A stretch of DNA of 64,000 nt, from positions 620,001 through 684,000 of the forward strand of contig NZ_JBHSAP010000009.1 in assembly GCF_042650125.1 (NCBI RefSeq), read 5' to 3'. The position numbers and the translations under genes are program-made. The notes beneath the pieces were generated by a model. The model was not told the origin of the DNA. It did not search any database and saw nothing but the letters and a program-made list of their open reading frames with translations. Position 1 is the first letter of the stretch. Every line of letters starts with the position of its first letter. Shown here in pieces: positions 24,743-34,090 of this stretch. Origin of the DNA: Salinithrix halophila. Its GTDB lineage: Bacteria > Bacillota > Bacilli > Thermoactinomycetales > DSM-45169.

Positions 24743-27043
24743 TTATCCGTGAACCTTTAACCGTTGCTCCTCCCGAAGGTGGCGGGCGGCCTCCACCATG
24801 TTACGCAAGGCAGGAACCACCTCATCCCGTGTACGCGTCTTCAACCCACAGTCCGGATTAATCCAGAACAGACTAGGTTCAAGAACACGCAGGGCGCGCC
24901 GGACAGATTCAGCCATTTCTTCCACCGGGGGGACACGGGGGCTATGGATGTCGTAAACCCCGAGCCCAATTCCTTTATCATAGGTATGGGTTTCAAAGGC
25001 TTCAATCAACTCTCCATGACTACGGGAGGTCTCAATCGAGATCACGTCAGCATCCATCTCCCGAATCGCCTCCAAAATATCATGAAAATCACTGTAACAC
25101 ATGTGTGTGTGAACCTGGGTCTCTGCTACCGTTCCCGAAACCGCCAGCCGGAAAGAGGAGATAGCCCAGTCCAGGTAGGTCTTTTGCTCCTCCGACTTCA
25201 GGGGCAACCCTTCACGGAGTGCCGGCTCATCCATTTGGATCATGCCGATCCCAGCGGCTTCCAATGCCTTTACTTCCGCCTTTAAGGCAAGAGCCACCTG
25301 ACGGGCTACCTCCTGGCGCGGGAGATCGTCTCGTACAAACGACCAATTAAGGATCGTCACCGGGCCCGTCAACATCCCCTTTACCGGCCTTGAAGTTAGA
25401 CTCTGTGCGTAGACGACCTCTTCTACTGTCATCGCTTCCCGGAACTCGACATCGCCAAAGAGGATCGGGGGTTTGACACACCGAGAACCGTAGGATTGGA
25501 CCCAACCGTAGCGAGTAAAAGCAAAACCGTCTAATTTTTCACCGAAATACTCCACCATGTCCGTACGTTCAAACTCTCCATGTACCAATACATCCAGATC
25601 TAGCTCCTCCTGGATATGGATCCAATCGGCGATTTCTTTTTTTACAAATTCCCGGTACCGGGCATCGGACCAATCCCCTCTGCGCCATTTTAGGCGGGCT
25701 CCACGAACTTCTCGAGTTTGGGGCAGGCTCCCGATGGTAGTTGTCGGAAACAGAGGGAGACGGAAGCGCTCCTGCTGGATGCGACGTCGTTCCGGGTAGG
25801 GGGTGTCTCGCCACGTATCCAATTCGGTAACCTGACGGACAGCCTCCCTCACTTCCGGCCGGGTGCGTAACTCGGATCGGGCCAATCCATGAAGAGCGTC
25901 CCGGGCCGCCTGAAGCCCCTCCTCGACCATTTCCTTTCTTTCACAGAGGGCACGGGTGAGAAGGGTCGTTTCCTCTAGTTTTTCTTCCGCAAAAGAGAGC
26001 GCCCGTTTCAAAACTGGAGGCAGCTCCTCTTCCTTCCCGACTGAGACCGGGACGTGAATCAAGCTACAGGAAGGCTGAATCCACCATCCGCTACATGCCC
26101 CTAGCGAACGAAGTTCCCCTTCCAGGAAGTCTAGCTCCTGGGGCAGATCCCCACGCCAAATGTTACGCCCATCGAGAATGCCGACTCCCATTACCTTGTT
26201 CTCTGGAAAGCCGAATCGACGGAGGGAGTGGAGGTTCCCCTCTCTCCCTGCCTGGAAGTCGAGGCCAATCCCCGCTACAGGTAGACGAGCTACATCCTGA
26301 TAATGCTCAATCGAACCAAAATAGGTTTGAAGCATGATTCGAACCCCCGAAACCGATCGAGCCAACTCCTGATAGACTTCCTCGACGGCTTCCATCTCCC
26401 CATGAGGGTGGGTGAGAACCAAGGCGGGTTCATCCACCTGAACCCATTCCACCCCTGCATCCTCTAATTCCCGCAGAACCTTGGCATAAAGAGGTACCAA
26501 CTTTTTCAGCACTCCTGGAAGATCAGCCGGTTTAAAACCCTTCGACAGTTTGGCAAAGGTGTAAGGGCCGAGCAAGACGGGTTTTCCCTCGATGCCCAGT
26601 TCTTCCTTCGCTTCTCTCCAGGCGGTCAGGGGTTTATTCTCGGTAAGAACCGGCTCGGCCTCCCCCCATTCCGGTACGATGTAGTGGTAGTTGGTGTTAA
26701 ACCATTTCGTCATTTCACAAGCTGCTTTTCCCTCAGCCCCCCGGGCCATCGAAAAATAGGTGTTCAGGGAAACTGGCCCTTCTCGGTGCTGAAATCGCTC
26801 AGGGATCAGGCCGAACATCACCGCTGTATCCAACACATGGTCATACAGAGTGAAGTCACCGACCGGAACCCGGTTCACCCCAGCATCGGCCTGTTTTTTT
26901 ATATGTTCTAGTCGGATTCGCTTCATCGCGGGCAAAAAATCCTTTTCTTCCGTTTTCCCGGCCCAGAAATCCTCCAACACTCTTTTCCATTCACGTTCCG
27001 CCCCGATCCGGGGGAAACCCAAATTGCTGCTTTCGATCTTCAT
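24743..27043 (-). CDS. metE: Cobalamin-independent methionine synthase MetE
   Basis: A 766-residue 5-methyltetrahydropteroyltriglutamate-homocysteine methyltransferase, full length for the family. It begins MKIESSNLGFPRIG and has the zinc-binding HTHMCYSDF and the late NPDCGLKTR, with FPTTTIGSLPQT opening the second barrel and VHGEFERTDMVEYFGE following. ATG at 27043 is used; a GTG nine bases upstream sits too close to the GGAGGG site. It makes methionine without B12. A cobalamin riboswitch and terminator precede it, so it should be shut off when B12 is present and a B12-dependent enzyme can take over. Confidence 0.97.
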   Translation of the reverse strand: MKIESSNLGFPRIGAEREWKRVLEDFWAGKTEEKDFLPAMKRIRLEHIKKQADAGVNRVPVGDFTLYDHVLDTAVMFGLIPERFQHREGPVSLNTYFSMARGAEGKAACEMTKWFNTNYHYIVPEWGEAEPVLTENKPLTAWREAKEELGIEGKPVLLGPYTFAKLSKGFKPADLPGVLKKLVPLYAKVLRELEDAGVEWVQVDEPALVLTHPHGEMEAVEEVYQELARSVSGVRIMLQTYFGSIEHYQDVARLPVAGIGLDFQAGREGNLHSLRRFGFPENKVMGVGILDGRNIWRGDLPQELDFLEGELRSLGACSGWWIQPSCSLIHVPVSVGKEEELPPVLKRALSFAEEKLEETTLLTRALCERKEMVEEGLQAARDALHGLARSELRTRPEVREAVRQVTELDTWRDTPYPERRRIQQERFRLPLFPTTTIGSLPQTREVRGARLKWRRGDWSDARYREFVKKEIADWIHIQEELDLDVLVHGEFERTDMVEYFGEKLDGFAFTRYGWVQSYGSRCVKPPILFGDVEFREAMTVEEVVYAQSLTSRPVKGMLTGPVTILNWSFVRDDLPRQEVARQVALALKAEVKALEAAGIGMIQMDEPALREGLPLKSEEQKTYLDWAISSFRLAVSGTVAETQVHTHMCYSDFHDILEAIREMDADVISIETSRSHGELIEAFETHTYDKGIGLGVYDIHSPRVPPVEEMAESVRRALRVLEPSLFWINPDCGLKTRTRDEVVPALRNMVEAARHLREEQRLKVHG

Positions 27044-27067
27044 AGCGGCCACGCTCCCTCCAAGGAA

Positions 27068-27113
27068 ATAAAAAAGACATCCCACGCCTTTCAACAGACA
27101 GGTGGACATGTCT
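27068..27113 (-). terminator. Riboswitch-controlled terminator in the metE leader
   Basis: Arms AGACATCCCAC (27075-27085) and GTGGACATGTCT (27102-27113) pair with a small bulge, followed by TTTTTTATTT on the minus strand, about 30 nt before the metE start. Confidence 0.75.
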
Positions 27114-27153
27114 AACCGGGCCGCTTCGTGCGACGAATTCTCCAGTGGATCAT
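27112..27153 (-). CDS. Possible 13-residue leader peptide in the metE leader
   Basis: A tiny frame MIHWRIRRTKRPG with an excellent ribosome-binding site (GGGAGGTG, 5 nt before the ATG) lies between the B12 aptamer and the terminator. Its stop codon touches the first arm of the terminator. It could be chance, or part of the expression platform. Confidence 0.3.
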   Translation of the reverse strand: MIHWRIRRTKRPG

Positions 27154-27182
27154 TCCAACACCTCCCTATCTACCGTAGGTCA

Positions 27183-27390
27183 AACAGTGTCGTTGGAACA
27201 GGCAGGTCTCCTGGCTCCAGGTTCATCATCTGCTGCCCGCCTTCCCGGCCGTGCTTGGCCAGTGGCTGATGGGCAGCGACTTCCCTGTCACAGTGGCGGG
27301 ACCGCGCCGGAATCACACCGGCTTCCCTTTTCAACCTCTCCTCAGTGGGAGGGGTACCTGTCCCCGCGATATACAATTGAACCTTTCGGT
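27183..27390 (-). ncRNA. Cobalamin (B12) riboswitch controlling metE
   Basis: Read on the minus strand, the core of the AdoCbl aptamer is unmistakable: GGGAAGCCGGTGTGATTCCG, then the invariant CCCGCCACTGTGA, and later the B12 box GCCAGGAGACCTGCC (27201-27217 region). A terminator lies between it and the metE start. The boundaries are approximate. Binding of cobalamin should reduce metE transcription. Confidence 0.95.
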
Positions 27391-27568
27391 TATAAAATAA
27401 CGTTCCCATGGATGGGAGCTCAAGTCAAGATGTTTATTATTGGGGTGGACATTTTTTCGTTCCATTTCGTCAATTTTTGCGTTACCCTAAAAGAGGATCA
27501 ATCGGAAGCTCCCGCCTCTCCTTTTGGGTCCGGACTCCGATTCGACCGCCCAAGGAGGATGGATGAGT

Positions 27569-27763
27569 ATGGATAACAAACAGTTGCATCAAAAGGTGAT
27601 CCAAGTGAAGGAAATGCAGGAATCAGGGGTCCTTCGGTTTGAACAACCCAACCCCATCGCCGACTCTCTCTCCCGGGTTCGTTTCGATGAGACTGGTCAG
27701 GTCGATCCCAAGACGGTAGATCCGAATGTCAAAGCCCTGCTCACCCTTGTCGAATTATATTAA
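27569..27763 (+). CDS. Small hypothetical protein, about 64 residues
   Basis: A soluble acidic protein (VIQVKEMQESGVLRFEQPNP) with AAGGAGG before it; the ATG at 27569 has better spacing than the one at 27563. It is short and without known domain. It sits upstream of the lipoprotein gene in the same direction. Confidence 0.6.
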   Translation: MDNKQLHQKVIQVKEMQESGVLRFEQPNPIADSLSRVRFDETGQVDPKTVDPNVKALLTLVELY

Positions 27764-27853
27764 CCGGAGGAAGCCAACGGCATCGACCGACCACCGGAGG
27801 CCTCACGGGGCCTCTTCCTTATATGTCCAAAGGTGGACAGAAGGAGCGGATGG

Positions 27854-28561
27854 ATGAAGACAAACCGATACACCTTTATAGGCCTGCTCGTACTTTCCCT
27901 CTGTTTGCTAGCTGGCTGTGTAGACGCTGATATGCATATCACAGTCCATGCCGACGGCTCTGGGGTTTACCGGCTAAAAATGCTGACTAACCCCTTGCTG
28001 ACGGAGAAGCTGCAACCTATCCGGAAAAAGGCAGAGGCCAAAGGATATCAAATCAGGGATCTGAAAAAAGGAAACCAAACCGGTTGGATAGCGGAAAAAC
28101 GTGTCTCCAACATCGCCGATGACCCACCAGCCAGGGATCTTCTGGAAGAGATTTCTCCCGGAGGAAAAGAAGCAGGCCTTCTTCCCTCTCTTCCTGACAA
28201 GAAGCAGGGCCCGCTAAAGGTGGTTAACGGCTTTTTCAACACATCGATCACGTTCAAAGAAAATCTAAATTTGAAACGCCTTTCGACGGATGACCCCTTG
28301 GGGAAAAACTTGATCGACCAAATGAACCTCAATCTCAAGCTCACCCTTCCCTTGGAACCCGAAGCACATAATGCCGATAACGTCTCCGCCGATGGCAAGA
28401 CGTTGACCTGGAACCTGAAACCAGGCGAATCAAACCCGGTCCGTGTTCAAATGCAGGTCCCCAATCCGGTCGGCTGGGGAATCCTCCTCCTCACTCTGCT
28501 GATCATCACGGTGATCGCTTTCTGGCTAATACGGCGATCCCGCCGCCGACATGTCCGCTGA
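27854..28561 (+). CDS. DUF3153 (LppM-domain) lipoprotein
   Basis: A 235-residue lipoprotein: signal peptide with lipobox LLAGC (lipidated Cys near residue 22), an extracytoplasmic domain starting CVDADMHITVHADGSG, which is the opening of the LppM/DUF3153 domain, and a C-terminal membrane segment (GWGILLLTLLIITVIAFWLI) with an Arg-rich tail. The ATG at 27854 follows AGAAGGAGCGG. Both ends are therefore tied to the membrane. Function is unknown. Confidence 0.8.
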   Translation: MKTNRYTFIGLLVLSLCLLAGCVDADMHITVHADGSGVYRLKMLTNPLLTEKLQPIRKKAEAKGYQIRDLKKGNQTGWIAEKRVSNIADDPPARDLLEEISPGGKEAGLLPSLPDKKQGPLKVVNGFFNTSITFKENLNLKRLSTDDPLGKNLIDQMNLNLKLTLPLEPEAHNADNVSADGKTLTWNLKPGESNPVRVQMQVPNPVGWGILLLTLLIITVIAFWLIRRSRRRHVR

Positions 28562-28796
28562 TGAAGGATCAGCGGCTCCCTTTCCTTTCTCTTCCTTTCC
28601 TTTCGTGTTCTTTGGACATGATGAGATAAACCCTCTGAACGTGTCTTCCACCTCTTTGTGGGTGCTGAACCTTTGAGGAAAGGGAATTCGGCTTTACACG
28701 TATAAAATTGACCGGAATCCTTCCGGAATATATCATATGTAAAAAAAGAAAACCTGGATACCAAAAAGCGGGGTATGACCTATCAACCAGTCACGA

Positions 28797-29945
28797 ATGA
28801 CACGAGTGAAGGAAAAGAAGAAAAAGAAACTGTGGCTGCGAATCTTCTTGTCCCTCCTCATCATTGGAGTCCTTGCATCCGGTTATTTTATCTACCAGGT
28901 CTTTGGTGCCGTAGACCAATCCTATGATCCTCTCAATCGAAAGAAATCCGACAAAAGGGATAAGGAAGTCACGATGGATGAGCCTTTTACGGTCCTTCTG
29001 GTCGGAACTGATGTTAAGTCTGCGAAAGCGAAGAATTGGCGTTCCGACACCATGATCGTCGCTGCCGTGAATCCGAAAAAGAAATCGATCAAGATGGTCA
29101 GCGTCCCTAGGGACACCTATGCTGAAATCGCCAACTCTAACGGGGTAAAAACCAAACTGAACGCGGCTCCCTACTATGGAACCCAGAACCGTGTCGGCCC
29201 CATGACCAATACAGTGCAAACGTTGGAAAACTATCTCAACATCCCGATCGATTACTACGTAAAAATCAATTTCAGCGGATTCATCCAGGTCGTCGATGCC
29301 CTCGGGGGAGTGGACGTAGACGTTCCTTTCAATTTCAACATGCGACTCTTCTACAAATGGTATACGTTTAAGCAAGGCCCTACCCATCTAGACGGTCACG
29401 AAGCCTTGGCCTACGTCCGAATGCGGAAATCGGATCCACGGGGAGACGCCGGTCGAAACGAGCGCCAGCGCGAAGTGGTGCAAAACTTGATGAGTCAAGC
29501 CGTCAGTCTCAACTCCGTATCCAAGATCGACGATGTCCTGAAGGCTGTCGGAGACAATGTCAGTCACAATATGAAAGTCAGTGAGATGTACAAACTGCAA
29601 TCCACCTACCGGAGTATCCCTAAAGACCGAACGGAAACCCTGAAAGTCCAGGGATACGATTCCAAGGATAATCCTCAGGGAATCTGGTACCACTATATCA
29701 ATGACAACGAACGACTGCGGATCAGTCATATTCTCCAAAAAGAACTTGAATTGCCACTTGAAACCCTGGACGGTCAGAAGTTCCAAGGACAAAGCCCGGC
29801 GGAAGAAGGAGCCGACCAGACAGAGGGAACTCCCGAAAGGGGAAACGGTACCGGATCCACCCCCCAAAACGGAACTAACAACGGAACCAACAACGGAACC
29901 CAAAACGGGACAACAGGGGGATCCTCCGGTTCGCCCGGCTACTGA
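28797..29945 (+). CDS. LytR-CpsA-Psr (LCP) family cell-wall ligase
   Basis: A 382-residue LCP protein: a Lys-rich cytoplasmic start, one membrane segment (IFLSLLIIGVLASGYFIY) and the LCP domain with FTVLLVGTD, RSDTMIVAAVNPKKKSIKMVS, SVPRDTYAEI and GHEALAYVRMRKSDPRGDAGR. The conserved Arg and Asp residues that bind the polyprenyl pyrophosphate are present. LCP enzymes attach teichoic acids or polysaccharides to peptidoglycan. The last ~50 residues are a disordered Asn-Gly-Thr repeat tail. The start is weak; a GTG a few codons on is possible. A TTGACC-N17-TATCAT element near 28708-28737 may be its promoter. Confidence 0.93.
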   Translation: MTRVKEKKKKKLWLRIFLSLLIIGVLASGYFIYQVFGAVDQSYDPLNRKKSDKRDKEVTMDEPFTVLLVGTDVKSAKAKNWRSDTMIVAAVNPKKKSIKMVSVPRDTYAEIANSNGVKTKLNAAPYYGTQNRVGPMTNTVQTLENYLNIPIDYYVKINFSGFIQVVDALGGVDVDVPFNFNMRLFYKWYTFKQGPTHLDGHEALAYVRMRKSDPRGDAGRNERQREVVQNLMSQAVSLNSVSKIDDVLKAVGDNVSHNMKVSEMYKLQSTYRSIPKDRTETLKVQGYDSKDNPQGIWYHYINDNERLRISHILQKELELPLETLDGQKFQGQSPAEEGADQTEGTPERGNGTGSTPQNGTNNGTNNGTQNGTTGGSSGSPGY

Positions 29946-29950
29946 ATCTC

Positions 29951-29975
29951 ACCGCTCCAGAGGAGCGGTTTTTTT
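29951..29975 (+). terminator. Intrinsic terminator after the LCP gene
   Basis: ACCGCTCC (29951-29958), loop AGA, GGAGCGGT (29962-29969), then T-run. Confidence 0.9.
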
Positions 29976-30197
29976 CTGGGTTCATATCCGGAGTTTTAAG
30001 CCAATACCTACCTATAGGCCTAACAGCCTATCCATATAGCCGAAAAGCCCCTGTTTTAATTTGGGCCTTCGGTTGATTGTGCAGTCAGCATCCGCCGATT
30101 AAACTGAAAATAGAACATTTCAGACTCATTTTTCTTTTTTTCTTCTATCCCTTCAATGAATGTCCATCAGGGTTGCCTGAGCAAAAGGAGTGGGAGC

Positions 30198-30308
30198 ATG
30201 CGGTTCAAAGTTCGTGTCTGGCGAATACTAAAGACCCATCAGCGGATTCAGGTCCTCCAATACCGGGCCAATACCGCCCGTAGAACGGAAACACCAACCC
30301 TACCCTAA
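30198..30308 (+). CDS. Possible small basic protein, 36 residues
   Basis: A short frame (MRFKVRVWRILKTHQRIQVL and then an Arg/Thr/Pro tail) in an otherwise empty ~500-base interval. It has a textbook AAAAGGAGTGGGAGC site before the ATG and is followed 110 nt later by a terminator on the same strand. Seven or more arginines and two lysines make it strongly basic. No family is known to me. The rest of 29976-30420 shows nothing. Confidence 0.4.
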   Translation: MRFKVRVWRILKTHQRIQVLQYRANTARRTETPTLP

Positions 30309-30420
30309 CCCAAAGGCTTAGGAACACCCATTCGCTGTTCCAGGAAAGCCAGCACGGACACTCGGAACCGCTTTGGCGGTTAACCACCTGTCCACTTCCA
30401 CCAATAAAAACCGTTTTAAA

Positions 30421-30447
30421 AACCGGCTGTGAGAGCAGTCGGCTTTT
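30421..30447. terminator. Bidirectional intrinsic terminator
   Basis: CCGGCTG / CAGTCGG with T-runs on either side (TTTTT on plus, TTTTTAAAA on minus). It ends the radical SAM gene on the minus strand. Confidence 0.8.
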
Positions 30448-30478
30448 TAATTGCACGTCAAAGAAGCATTGAAGCAAC

Positions 30479-31417
30479 TCAAAATAAGCTCAGTTGGATC
30501 GGCGCTTCACTCTGGTGCTCCTTGTCATTAGTGTCCACCGGGTGAACCGCGCCCGCTATCGGAGGAACCCGAGAGAGGAGACCGGCTTTTTCAGCAAGTC
30601 TTTTTACTTTTTCTGTTACGTGGCAACGATACTCTTCTGGTGCATAAGCCCCCTCGTACAGGCGGACCAAATGGGGATACAACCGAGGGAAAGCTGGTTG
30701 TATCTGGCGGAAAAACCAATCCTTCACCTCGGGTTTCAAGCGCAAGACAGATGGGAGGAGAAAGCCAGCCCCTTGTTTTGCTGCTTCCTGAATAACTTCC
30801 TCCAGCTGCTCATCGCTATCGGTAAGAAAGGGCATAATCGGTGCCAGGAAGACCCCGGCAGGGATCCCTGCCTCCGTCAACTCTCGTACCATACGAAGCC
30901 GTTGACGGGGATGGGGAGAGGAAGGCTCTGTTTTTTTCCACACCTCTTCATCCAGTGTACTGATGCTGACGTTAATGGAATGAATCCGCATGGTGGATAA
31001 GAGATCTCGATCCCGCAAAATCAGAGGGGACCGGGTGGTGATGCCGACCGGAATTCCATATTCCCGCAGGACTTCCAGGAGCGACCGGGTAATCCCCAGT
31101 TTCCCCTCTACTTGTTGATACGGATCGGTAGCCGTTCCAATCGCGATACCGCCTCCCTTCCACTTACCGCGTTTCAATTCCGACCGGAGGACTTCCGCTG
31201 CATCCCGTTTCACGATGATATTGTTGCGGAAGCTGTCGTCGGTATGAAACCCAAGCCAGGTATGGGTGGCTCTCGCGTAACAGAAATGACATCCGTGACC
31301 GCATCCCCGGTAAGGGTTGATCGACCAATCAAAAGGCATCCGTTCTTCCGTCACCCGGTTTAAAACCGATTTTGGTTTGGCGGGGAACCACCGGTCTGGC
31401 TGTACCCCGTTCTTCAT
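30479..31417 (-). CDS. SplB-like / Rv2578c-family radical SAM protein
   Basis: A 312-residue radical SAM enzyme. The 4Fe-4S motif is CGHGCHFCYAR (CxxxCxxC) in the context SINPYRGC, typical of the spore-photoproduct-lyase-like Rv2578c family. Later stretches IAIGTATDPYQQVEGKLGITR and APIMPFLTDSDEQL also fit. The length is shorter than true SplB and the thymine-dimer Cys site cannot be assigned, so a repair role is not claimed. The start ATG at 31417 lies within a GGAGG-rich stretch. Confidence 0.9.
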   Translation of the reverse strand: MKNGVQPDRWFPAKPKSVLNRVTEERMPFDWSINPYRGCGHGCHFCYARATHTWLGFHTDDSFRNNIIVKRDAAEVLRSELKRGKWKGGGIAIGTATDPYQQVEGKLGITRSLLEVLREYGIPVGITTRSPLILRDRDLLSTMRIHSINVSISTLDEEVWKKTEPSSPHPRQRLRMVRELTEAGIPAGVFLAPIMPFLTDSDEQLEEVIQEAAKQGAGFLLPSVLRLKPEVKDWFFRQIQPAFPRLYPHLVRLYEGAYAPEEYRCHVTEKVKRLAEKAGLLSRVPPIAGAVHPVDTNDKEHQSEAPIQLSLF

Positions 31418-31485
31418 CCTCCCCACCCCCTCCACCCGGAACATTTGTTCTCTATTCTATCACAGGGAACGGGTGGATACCAGAT

Positions 31486-32439
31486 TTACCTTGCCCTCTG
31501 CACCTCCTGATAATACGTATCCAAAAGGGCCCGTGCAGCTAAACTGAGATAACGTTCCTTGAGGTAAACAAAGACTAGTGTACGCGTCGGATGGGAATCG
31601 ATAGGGAGATACAGGGGCTTAGGCTGAGCATGGTGCCGAACCACCATATTCGGAACTAGGGTGACGCCAAGTCCGTGGGCTACAAGAGATTGTGCCGTTT
31701 CAATACTGCTTGTCTCGTAAATGATCTGTGGCTGGAACCCGCTCTCCGCACACAATTCCAATACGACCCGGCGAAAGCCAAACCCTCTTTTCAGCAAAAT
31801 AAAGGGAGCGCCCGAACAGACTGACAAGGAGAGGTTGCCATCTTCCTGGAGGGGGTGGTCTTGAAAGTGATGGGAAGCAGGCTTCACCAGCTGACGAACC
31901 GTCTCCGACATCCATTCCTTCTCCGTCCGCGGTAATGCAAGCAGCAGAGGCTCCGTAAACATCCCTCGGGTCGTCAAGCGGGAATCTTCGATTGGCAAAG
32001 ATAAAATGGAGAGATCCACCATCCCTCTTGCCGTCAAATCTTCCAACTTATCCGGAGACTCCTCGATCAAGCGCACCCGGACCTGAGGATAACGCACCCC
32101 AAATGCCTGGAGAAGAGGCGGTAAAACATGACCGCCAGTGATTGCGGGGGCACCAATCGTTAATTCTCGCCTCATCCCCTCACTTCGCTCATTCATTTCC
32201 CGTTCCAGATCATCACGCATTCGCAAAATCTTCTCCGCATGATCCAAAAAACGAACCCCATCCGGCGTCGGAACCACTTCCCCATGTCCTCGGACAAACA
32301 AACGGACGCCAAGCTTTCGCTCCAATGATTTAATCTGTTGACTTAAAGAAGGTTGAGCGATATGAAGGCTGGCTGCCGCCTTGGTAAAGCTCTTCTTCCG
32401 ACAAACTTCCACTGCATACTCCATCAGACGCATCTCCAT
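31486..32439 (-). CDS. LysR-family transcriptional regulator
   Basis: A 317-residue LysR protein with helix-turn-helix KSFTKAAASLHIAQPSLSQQ and an effector domain in the style of CcpC/CitR-type regulators. It is divergent from leuCD. An inverted repeat ATAGG-N5-CCTAT at 32455-32469 lies just before its start and could be an autoregulatory and leuCD operator. ATG at 32439 follows GGAGGTGAGGGG. The effector is unknown. Confidence 0.9.
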   Translation of the reverse strand: MEMRLMEYAVEVCRKKSFTKAAASLHIAQPSLSQQIKSLERKLGVRLFVRGHGEVVPTPDGVRFLDHAEKILRMRDDLEREMNERSEGMRRELTIGAPAITGGHVLPPLLQAFGVRYPQVRVRLIEESPDKLEDLTARGMVDLSILSLPIEDSRLTTRGMFTEPLLLALPRTEKEWMSETVRQLVKPASHHFQDHPLQEDGNLSLSVCSGAPFILLKRGFGFRRVVLELCAESGFQPQIIYETSSIETAQSLVAHGLGVTLVPNMVVRHHAQPKPLYLPIDSHPTRTLVFVYLKERYLSLAARALLDTYYQEVQRAR

Positions 32440-32454
32440 ATACCCCTCACCTCC

Positions 32455-32469
32455 ATAGGTTATACCTAT
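32455..32469. promoter_or_regulatory. Candidate LysR operator upstream of leuC
   Basis: Perfect dyad ATAGGT-TAT-ACCTAT, of the T-N11-A type, in the divergent promoter region between the LysR gene and leuC. Confidence 0.6.
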
Positions 32470-32666
32470 CGACCTTATATATTATATATCTTAGACAAAT
32501 AAACGGTTATCCGCTACCATAGTCTCATTAGCACGCTTCAACCGATTCGTCCAAAGAGAACATTTGGCAGTAGCGCCGTTCTGAAAGTTTGCTACAATAG
32601 GAACAATATATTTTTTTCGCAGCCGCACAATCGGCACCGATATCTGAACGACGAGGTGAGAGAAAA

Positions 32667-34079
32667 GTGAAACCACGCACCCTGTTTGAAAAAGTATGGG
32701 ACCGGCACGTGATTGCCCAGGAGGAAGGAAAACCAGCTATTCTCTACATCGATCTGCACCTGATCCACGAAGTAACCTCTCCTCAGGCGTTCGAAGGTCT
32801 TCGGCTCCATGGACGCCAAGTCCGCAGGCCCGATTTGACTGTGGCGACGATGGACCATAATGTCCCCACCACCGACCGCTCCCTACCTGTTACTGACGCT
32901 ACTTCCGCAGCTCAGATGGACACCCTGGCCAAAAATTGTCGAGAATTCGGTATTCAATTGTATGATCTGGATCATCCAGAACAAGGGATTGTTCATGTCA
33001 TCGGACCCGAGCAGGGGCTTACCCTTCCGGGAAAAACCATCGTCTGTGGGGATAGTCATACCTCTACTCACGGTGCTTTCGGAGCCCTCGCTTTCGGAAT
33101 CGGGACCTCTGAGGTGGAACACGTGCTAGCCACCCAGTGTCTCCAACAGTTGAAACCCCGAACCATGGAAGTGCGTATCGACGGAAAACTCCGTCCCGGA
33201 GTCACTGCTAAAGACGTCATCCTCGCCGTCATCGCTAAAATCGGAACCGACGGGGCAACCGGTACCGTCATCGAGTATACCGGAGAGGCAATCCGCAGTA
33301 TGTCGATGGAAGAACGGATGACTATCTGCAACATGTCCATTGAAGCAGGAGCCCGTGCCGGGATGGTTGCTCCCGATGAAACCACCTTCGCCTATCTGGA
33401 AGGGAAACGGTTTGCCCCTCAGGGAGAAGCCTTTGAACAGGCTAAAGCAGACTGGCGAGAGCTAGCCACTGACGAAGGGGCCGTCTTTGACGAGCAGGTG
33501 TTCCTGGACGCTTCTGCAATCGCTCCACAGGTCACTTGGGGCACCAGTCCCGGTATGGGAATCGAAGTAACCGGCCAAATCCCCGATCCTGATGATTTCC
33601 AAACCGAAACGGAACGCAAATCAGCCCGACGCGCTCTGGAATACATGGGCCTTACTCCCGGTACGCCGATCACCGATATCGAAGTGGACCGTGTATTCAT
33701 CGGTTCCTGCACCAACTCCCGCTTGGAAGACCTGCGAGCTGCGGCCAGTGTGGTCCGAAACCGACAGGTATCCCCCCATGTCCGGGCGATGGTCGTCCCG
33801 GGTTCTCAGCAAGTGAAACAATCGGCAGAAAAAGAAGGGTTGCACCAGGTATTCATGGATGCTGGCTTTGAGTGGCGAGAATCCGGTTGCAGCATGTGTC
33901 TGGCCATGAATGCTGACACCCTCTCGGACAAAGAGCGCTGTGCCTCCACCTCTAACCGTAACTTCGAAGGGCGGCAGGGGCGGGGGGGACGAACCCACCT
34001 AGTCAGCCCGATGATGGCCGCTGCCGCCGCTGTAGAAGGCCGCTTCATCGATATCCGCAACTGGAATCTTGAAGACTGA
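32667..34079 (+). CDS. leuC: 3-isopropylmalate dehydratase large subunit LeuC
   Basis: A 470-residue aconitase-family large subunit. MDHNVPTTDR, GDSHTSTHGAFGALAFGIGTSEVEHV (first part with the cluster-proximal His), and the Fe-S cysteines in FIGSCTNSRLEDL and ESGCSMCLAMN are all present. The start is GTG behind GAGGTGAGAG. It works with LeuD to isomerise isopropylmalate in leucine synthesis. leuA and leuB are not next to it, which is unusual in Bacillales, where leuABCD form one operon. Confidence 0.97.
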   Translation: MKPRTLFEKVWDRHVIAQEEGKPAILYIDLHLIHEVTSPQAFEGLRLHGRQVRRPDLTVATMDHNVPTTDRSLPVTDATSAAQMDTLAKNCREFGIQLYDLDHPEQGIVHVIGPEQGLTLPGKTIVCGDSHTSTHGAFGALAFGIGTSEVEHVLATQCLQQLKPRTMEVRIDGKLRPGVTAKDVILAVIAKIGTDGATGTVIEYTGEAIRSMSMEERMTICNMSIEAGARAGMVAPDETTFAYLEGKRFAPQGEAFEQAKADWRELATDEGAVFDEQVFLDASAIAPQVTWGTSPGMGIEVTGQIPDPDDFQTETERKSARRALEYMGLTPGTPITDIEVDRVFIGSCTNSRLEDLRAAASVVRNRQVSPHVRAMVVPGSQQVKQSAEKEGLHQVFMDAGFEWRESGCSMCLAMNADTLSDKERCASTSNRNFEGRQGRGGRTHLVSPMMAAAAAVEGRFIDIRNWNLED

Positions 34080-34090
34080 GGAGGATTATA

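Noticed and set aside
24764..25285. A 173-codon plus-strand frame inside metE
   Set aside because: metE is certain; the frame is its shadow.
28791..29387. A 198-codon minus-strand frame
   Set aside because: Shadow of the LCP gene, whose domain is clear.
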